Part shown: positions 60,553 through 64,000 of the stretch, piece by piece
Position numbering within the stretch: the stretch's first letter is position 1
Layout of the letters: each line of letters opens with the position of its first letter
Program-made: the position numbers and the translations under genes
The notes under the pieces: model-generated
Told to the model about the DNA's origin: nothing
Databases searched by the model: none
Seen by the model: the letters and a program-made list of their open reading frames with translations, nothing else
DNA from: Oscillatoria sp. HE19RPO
GTDB taxonomy: Bacteria > Cyanobacteriota > Cyanobacteriia > Cyanobacteriales > Laspinemataceae
Direction of reading: 5' to 3'
Assembly (NCBI RefSeq): GCF_024220515.1
Contig: NZ_JAMXOT010000104.1
Span: forward strand, 1 to 64,000
Length of the DNA: 64,000 bases

Positions 60553-61539
60553 CTATAGACCCGGGATCTGATTTCCAAAGTCTTCTAGGATCAAGTCGAA
60601 GTTGAGCTGGGGAAGGAACTGGTTATCAAAGCTTTGGAAGCGGATTCCTGTATCTTTGTAAACCAGATACTCTCCATAGGTGATGCTACCGTATCGACCA
60701 AATTGGGAAGATTCCAGGGCAGATAGGAGTGAACCAGCCAGGTTGCTGCGATCGAGACGGAAGACCATGAATTGCAGTCTTGCCGTGCTCAGGCGATCGA
60801 AGATGGCTACTGCATCCCCTGGGTTGGTAGTCCGTGCCACCACCGAGGCTAAACTGATGCTGTTATATCCTTCTAGCAATCCAATTCCACCTCTGGCAAA
60901 AGCAGCTTCTGCCGCATTCAGAATGGCTAGGGTGTTAGGCTTGGTGAGCGCAGCCTGGACCAGAGGCGTATTAAGCAACTGACCTAAAGGAATCCCGAGT
61001 CGGTTAGCAAGACCTTGCAGGAAGCTTAAGACATCCGTGGGGATCCCTGGGGGCGCTACCGGGGGCGCTACTGGGGGCGCTACTGGGGGCGCTACCGGAG
61101 GTGCTACCGGGGGCGCTACCGGGGGCGCTACCGGGGGCGCTACCGGGGGCGCTACTGGGGGCGCTACCGGGGGTGCTACCGGGGGCGCTACCGGGGGCGC
61201 TACTGGGGGCGCTACCGGGGGTGCTACCGGGGGCGCTACTGGGGGCGCTACCGGGGGCGCTACTGGGGGCGCTACTGGCGGTTGCACCGGAGGCGCTACT
61301 GGCGGGGTCGGCGTCGGCGTCGGCGTTGGCGTCGGCGGAGGCGCTACGGGTGTTCCGATCGGTAACGCAGGCGTAATCGGATCCGGCGGGATCACCGGAT
61401 TAATCGGTGAAATAGGAGATTGAGCATTCGCTGGTGCGCCTGCTGAGATCGATATTGCTGAGGCAGTAGCTGCCATCCCTACAAAGAAAAGGCGGCTACT
61501 AGATGATTTAAGTTTCGAGAATCGCTGTTTTCCGTTCAT
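60553..61539 (-). CDS. Secreted (VAPP)n Pro-rich protein
   Basis: A 328-residue protein. The signal peptide is LFFVGMAATASAISISAGAPANA. A Pro-rich region (residues ~42-160) has about 20 VAPP units in a row with one VQPP interruption, after a (TP)n stretch. The C-terminal ~160 residues are globular: VLSFLQGLANRLGIPLGQLLNT and LLEGYNSISLASVVARTTNPGDAVAIFDRL, a pattern partly like the cyanobacterial DUF1400-type region, but I am not confident. I chose ATG 61539; an upstream TTG is weak. Secreted or cell-wall-spanning linker role inferred from composition. No operon partner, though the next gene is also secreted. Confidence 0.8.
   Translation of the reverse strand: MNGKQRFSKLKSSSSRLFFVGMAATASAISISAGAPANAQSPISPINPVIPPDPITPALPIGTPVAPPPTPTPTPTPTPPVAPPVQPPVAPPVAPPVAPPVAPPVAPPVAPPVAPPVAPPVAPPVAPPVAPPVAPPVAPPVAPPVAPPVAPPVAPPVAPPVAPPGIPTDVLSFLQGLANRLGIPLGQLLNTPLVQAALTKPNTLAILNAAEAAFARGGIGLLEGYNSISLASVVARTTNPGDAVAIFDRLSTARLQFMVFRLDRSNLAGSLLSALESSQFGRYGSITYGEYLVYKDTGIRFQSFDNQFLPQLNFDLILEDFGNQIPGL
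61049..61300 (-). repeat. 12-bp minisatellite within the VAPP coding region
   Basis: About 19 uninterrupted copies of the 12-base unit GGGGGCGCTACC (plus strand), then one GTTGCACCGGAG-type unit and one more copy. Units vary only at C/T in the last base and occasional GTG/GAG, so the array is recent and likely length-variable. It encodes Val-Ala-Pro-Pro on the minus strand. Confidence 0.85.
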
Positions 61540-62089
61540 ATAACCACATCCCGCGAGAATACCCAACTCAAAACAGTTGGGAGGAAGCGATGCGGGTATA
61601 GCCGCTTCCTATGGACAGTTGGCCCTAATATTGGGAGACCGAGAGCTCTTAAATTCAAACTCTAATCGACTGCCCATCAACGTTGACGCAAACACTCCTT
61701 GAGAGTCTTGGATACAAGACATCTACCATCTGGATCACTTCAATCCCCGAAAAGGAGATGAGGTACATAGCTGATTTTAAACCGACAACCCTATCTCATC
61801 TGAGAACATCAGTGAGGTGATAGGGCGCAGGGTTCGCCGGGGGACTGAATGTCATCATGTCCTCTGTTGCCAGGTTTCTGCTACTCTCTGCATCAAAGAC
61901 TTGGGAGGTAGCTCATTTCATTCCCACTTTGACTGCACAGGTATTTGTAAATACCCATTTACCCTTGATCGGCGATTACCAAACCTGTTCATTGTTTGGG
62001 TAATGCCTTTACTTGTTTTATCGTACCTAGCGGTGATCGTGCATTTTTCGCTTTCTCCAAAAAGGAGAGAATAACGACTGTGCAGTTGT
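61540..62089. other. Intergenic region between two envelope genes
   Basis: A 550-base gap between two minus-strand genes. It contains no strong hairpin or gene; an 85-residue plus-strand ORF at 61817 has no family pattern. The promoter of the (VAPP)n gene must lie near its right end. Confidence 0.4.
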
Positions 62090-63985
62090 TTAAAAAGAAA
62101 TGCCGTAGACTATATTCAAATTTAAGCGCACCCCATCACCGGCGTTACCTGTTAAGTCATTGAGTCCAAAGCTCGCGACCAAGGGAATCCTCCTAAAGGG
62201 TACCACAGATAAGCCCATTGTCAAGTCAGTTCCAGTCCACTCTGCGATCGCATGAGCCTGGGAACCCATTGAGGTGGCGAAACTGCCAAACACATTCAGT
62301 TGTGTTCCCCCAAATTCATCCGTGGGGTCGACATTATCCTCAGTTCGGAAAACACCGTTGCCGATTCCGAGGGTGACAAACCCCAGACTAAAGGGTTTTT
62401 CAATGTCTTCATCAAAAATCAGGACTTTACTCACCGAGCTATAGAAACTGCGGCCCGTATCACTGGCGGCATCAACCCAATCCACAAGATTGACCACTCC
62501 CACTGAAACGGAAAAATTGTTCGGGAGCAGACGACTGGCTTGCAGGCTGATGCTACCTGCACCGAGATTATCATCTTGTCCACTCTCATTAGACAAACCT
62601 GTGATCGAGAGAGTTGCATCCAGGGCGACCGACTCTTCTGGATCCCCAAACCCCATAAAAAATGAAACTGCCCCATCTTCACTCGAAAACCGATTTCGGT
62701 TGTTGAAGATCACTCCAACCCCCAGATTGCCCCAACCCCCACCAAATCCAGTCGGGTTACTGAGGCTAATCCCCGGAAAGTTCCCCGGTGCGCCTAAGGC
62801 AACGGCAATTCGTCGCATTTGTTTACTGGTTAATGAGTCGATAAAACTCAGTAAAATCTCAACTTCTGCAGCGGGGAGAATAATATCTCCATCGGTTTCT
62901 GCCTGTCGGCGTTGGAAGATTTCGGTTAACTGATTCACTTGCCGGAGTTGCTCCGGGGTGAGGTCCTCTTCTCGGGCTGTTTCTAATACAACGAGGAGTT
63001 CGGCGACTTCTTCGGGAGTAAACCTCCGGGGGGTTGGCCCTTGGGAGTCAATGTTTTGCTCAATTTGAGCCAGTTCTTCCTCACTCAGAGAGCTGATTAA
63101 GTTTTGGAGCTGTTCGGCTCGCTCAGGAGATAAGAACACCACCAGATCCCCTTGGGCTTCAAGTGCCTCTAGTTCCTGGACAAGAGTTTGAATTTCTTGC
63201 TGTTGTTGGGGTCGTAAATTTAAGCGTTGGATAATTGTCAGAAATGAGATCAACTCTTGGACCGTTGCGCGATCGAGGCGAGTCCCTCGGGCGAGTTCCA
63301 CTCCTACCGCAGATTGGATCTGGGCGCGTTCTTGTGGGGTCAGGGACTCGATCACCGAGAGAACCAGTTGAGTTTGCTCAGGAGATAGAATGGCTTGGGG
63401 CTGCCCCTGTGCTTGAATTGCTTCTAAATCTTGAATTAACCTGGAAATCTCCTGAGTTTGCTGGGGCCGCAGTCTTAGCTGTTGAATTCCGTCCAGGATT
63501 ATTAAAATTTCAGAAATCTCTTGTTGGGTGAATAAACCCACTTGCACTTCAGGCAAATCCAGAGCTTCTTGAATCTGGGAGATTTCTTGGGGGGTTAAGG
63601 AAGTCAACAACCCGCGAATTTGTTGCGCTTGCCTAGAGGAGAGGACCACCTGGGGCTGCCCTTGATCGCTCAGTTGTTCTAATTCGCGAATCAGGGATTG
63701 GATCTCCTGAGCTTGTTGGGGCCTTAGTCCTTGCCGTTCGACCTCTTGGAACAAGAGGATAATCTGTTCGAGTTCTCGTTGAGTGTAGGTAACCGTTGAC
63801 TCCTGTTGTGGAGCAGTGGGTGGAACAGGTCTGGTATTCTGTTTGCTGTTGGGCACCTCAGCAGTCTGCCCGGTTGTGTTGCCCACGGGGTGAGGATTGG
63901 CTAAACTTAATCCTGATGGCAGCACAATAGCTGCACTAATACCGGCCAGCAAACTCAGACGCAATACAAGCTGATGTAAGAACAC
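62090..63985 (-). CDS. Four-repeat helical / outer-membrane beta-barrel protein
   Basis: A 631-residue protein with a signal peptide (LRLSLLAGISAAIVLPSGLSLA). Residues ~65-375 are four copies of an ~80-residue unit: EL..II....I..L.LRPQQ.QEI..LI.ELE......G.....LS.EQ....L..I.SLTPQE..QI..A, all helical with high Gln. Residues ~400-631 are a beta-strand-rich domain (GFGGGWGNLGVGVIFNNRNRF ... LNLNIVYGISF) that ends in Phe, as outer-membrane barrels do. The start used is GTG at 63985; the frame stays open to the window edge, so the gene may begin further right. It would be an outer-membrane protein with a periplasmic helical repeat domain (inference); no named family is recognised. Confidence 0.82.
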   Translation of the reverse strand: MFLHQLVLRLSLLAGISAAIVLPSGLSLANPHPVGNTTGQTAEVPNSKQNTRPVPPTAPQQESTVTYTQRELEQIILLFQEVERQGLRPQQAQEIQSLIRELEQLSDQGQPQVVLSSRQAQQIRGLLTSLTPQEISQIQEALDLPEVQVGLFTQQEISEILIILDGIQQLRLRPQQTQEISRLIQDLEAIQAQGQPQAILSPEQTQLVLSVIESLTPQERAQIQSAVGVELARGTRLDRATVQELISFLTIIQRLNLRPQQQQEIQTLVQELEALEAQGDLVVFLSPERAEQLQNLISSLSEEELAQIEQNIDSQGPTPRRFTPEEVAELLVVLETAREEDLTPEQLRQVNQLTEIFQRRQAETDGDIILPAAEVEILLSFIDSLTSKQMRRIAVALGAPGNFPGISLSNPTGFGGGWGNLGVGVIFNNRNRFSSEDGAVSFFMGFGDPEESVALDATLSITGLSNESGQDDNLGAGSISLQASRLLPNNFSVSVGVVNLVDWVDAASDTGRSFYSSVSKVLIFDEDIEKPFSLGFVTLGIGNGVFRTEDNVDPTDEFGGTQLNVFGSFATSMGSQAHAIAEWTGTDLTMGLSVVPFRRIPLVASFGLNDLTGNAGDGVRLNLNIVYGISF

Positions 63986-64000
63986 ACCTAAAACTCCCCA

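Noticed and set aside
61049-61300. CRISPR-like array of 12-bp units
   Set aside because: The units are contiguous without spacers and encode VAPP in frame; it is a coding minisatellite. No CRISPR array is seen anywhere in the window.
61037-61423. Gly/Ala/Thr-rich plus-strand ORF (GATG)n
   Set aside because: It is the mirror of the VAPP minisatellite and has no ribosome site or other domain.
61817-62074. 85-residue plus-strand ORF with one hydrophobic stretch
   Set aside because: No ribosome site, no recognised family and irregular composition; probably chance.

Overview
This window comes from a cyanobacterium. The direct evidence is a psbD gene for the photosystem II D2 protein, a nearly complete phylloquinone (men) gene set, SLH-OprB type porins, an SRP RNA of cyanobacterial type, and very frequent copies of the HIP1 octamer GCGATCGC. 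The richness in PAS/GGDEF kinases, CHAT and AAA-like/WD40 proteins and small palindromic repeats suits a filamentous, Oscillatoria/Laspinema/Phormidium-like genome; that placement is a guess.

Layout. 1-6587: the tail of a large exported Calx-beta protein, a hairpin terminator, then a PpiC isomerase, a membrane M50 protease carrying tandem PqqD-like domains, and an HlyD adaptor; together they look like an export and processing operon. 6772-11071: a DUF928 protein, a transglutaminase-like protein, a tiny single-helix membrane protein and a voltage-gated K+ channel. 11700-19560: signalling, with a multi-PAS histidine kinase, a PAS-GAF-GGDEF-EAL protein and a secreted CHAT protein. 20064-22864: a GHMP sugar kinase followed by a GalU-like nucleotidyltransferase and a membrane protein. 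22963-29948 (minus strand): an acidic Cys protein with a phasin-like protein, SRP RNA, a YciI protein, an AAA-like/WD40 protein, an NfeD-SPFH pair and a PstS-like protein. 30249-32048: an HTH/TIR-like/AAA-like protein. 32115-42508: the DHNA-CoA thioesterase gene menI (separated by a small unknown gene), menA-menH-menC-menE on the minus strand, menF-menD on the plus strand, and a CYP110-like P450 between the two arms. 43246-47981: a PhyH dioxygenase, a class V aminotransferase, tRNA-Asn, a NYN-domain protein, an ECF-type ATPase and a UPF0367 protein. 48812-49870: a stand-alone psbD. 50100-51600: a region rich in RNA-like folds and tiny ORFs around a pterin dehydratase gene. 51593-59337: an HD-GYP protein and two tandem paralogous porins. 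59582-64000: an Rrf2 regulator, a (VAPP)n secreted protein and a repeat/beta-barrel outer-membrane protein that may continue past the window edge.

How genes work together. The men genes cover chorismate to DHNA and its prenylation (menF, menD, menH, menC, menE, menI, menA); menB and the final methyltransferase are absent here. The M50, HlyD and PpiC genes together suggest cleavage, folding and export of a secreted substrate, probably with an ABC ATPase located elsewhere.

At least four families of short palindromic or terminal-inverted-repeat elements fill the gaps between 37 and 49 kb, with outliers at 10.0, 27.1 and 56.1 kb. The most attractive unexplained signals are the structured RNA at about 50203-50377, the PqqD-M50 export operon, the HTH-TIR-like-AAA protein, the four-repeat beta-barrel protein and the duplicated menD 3' ends.
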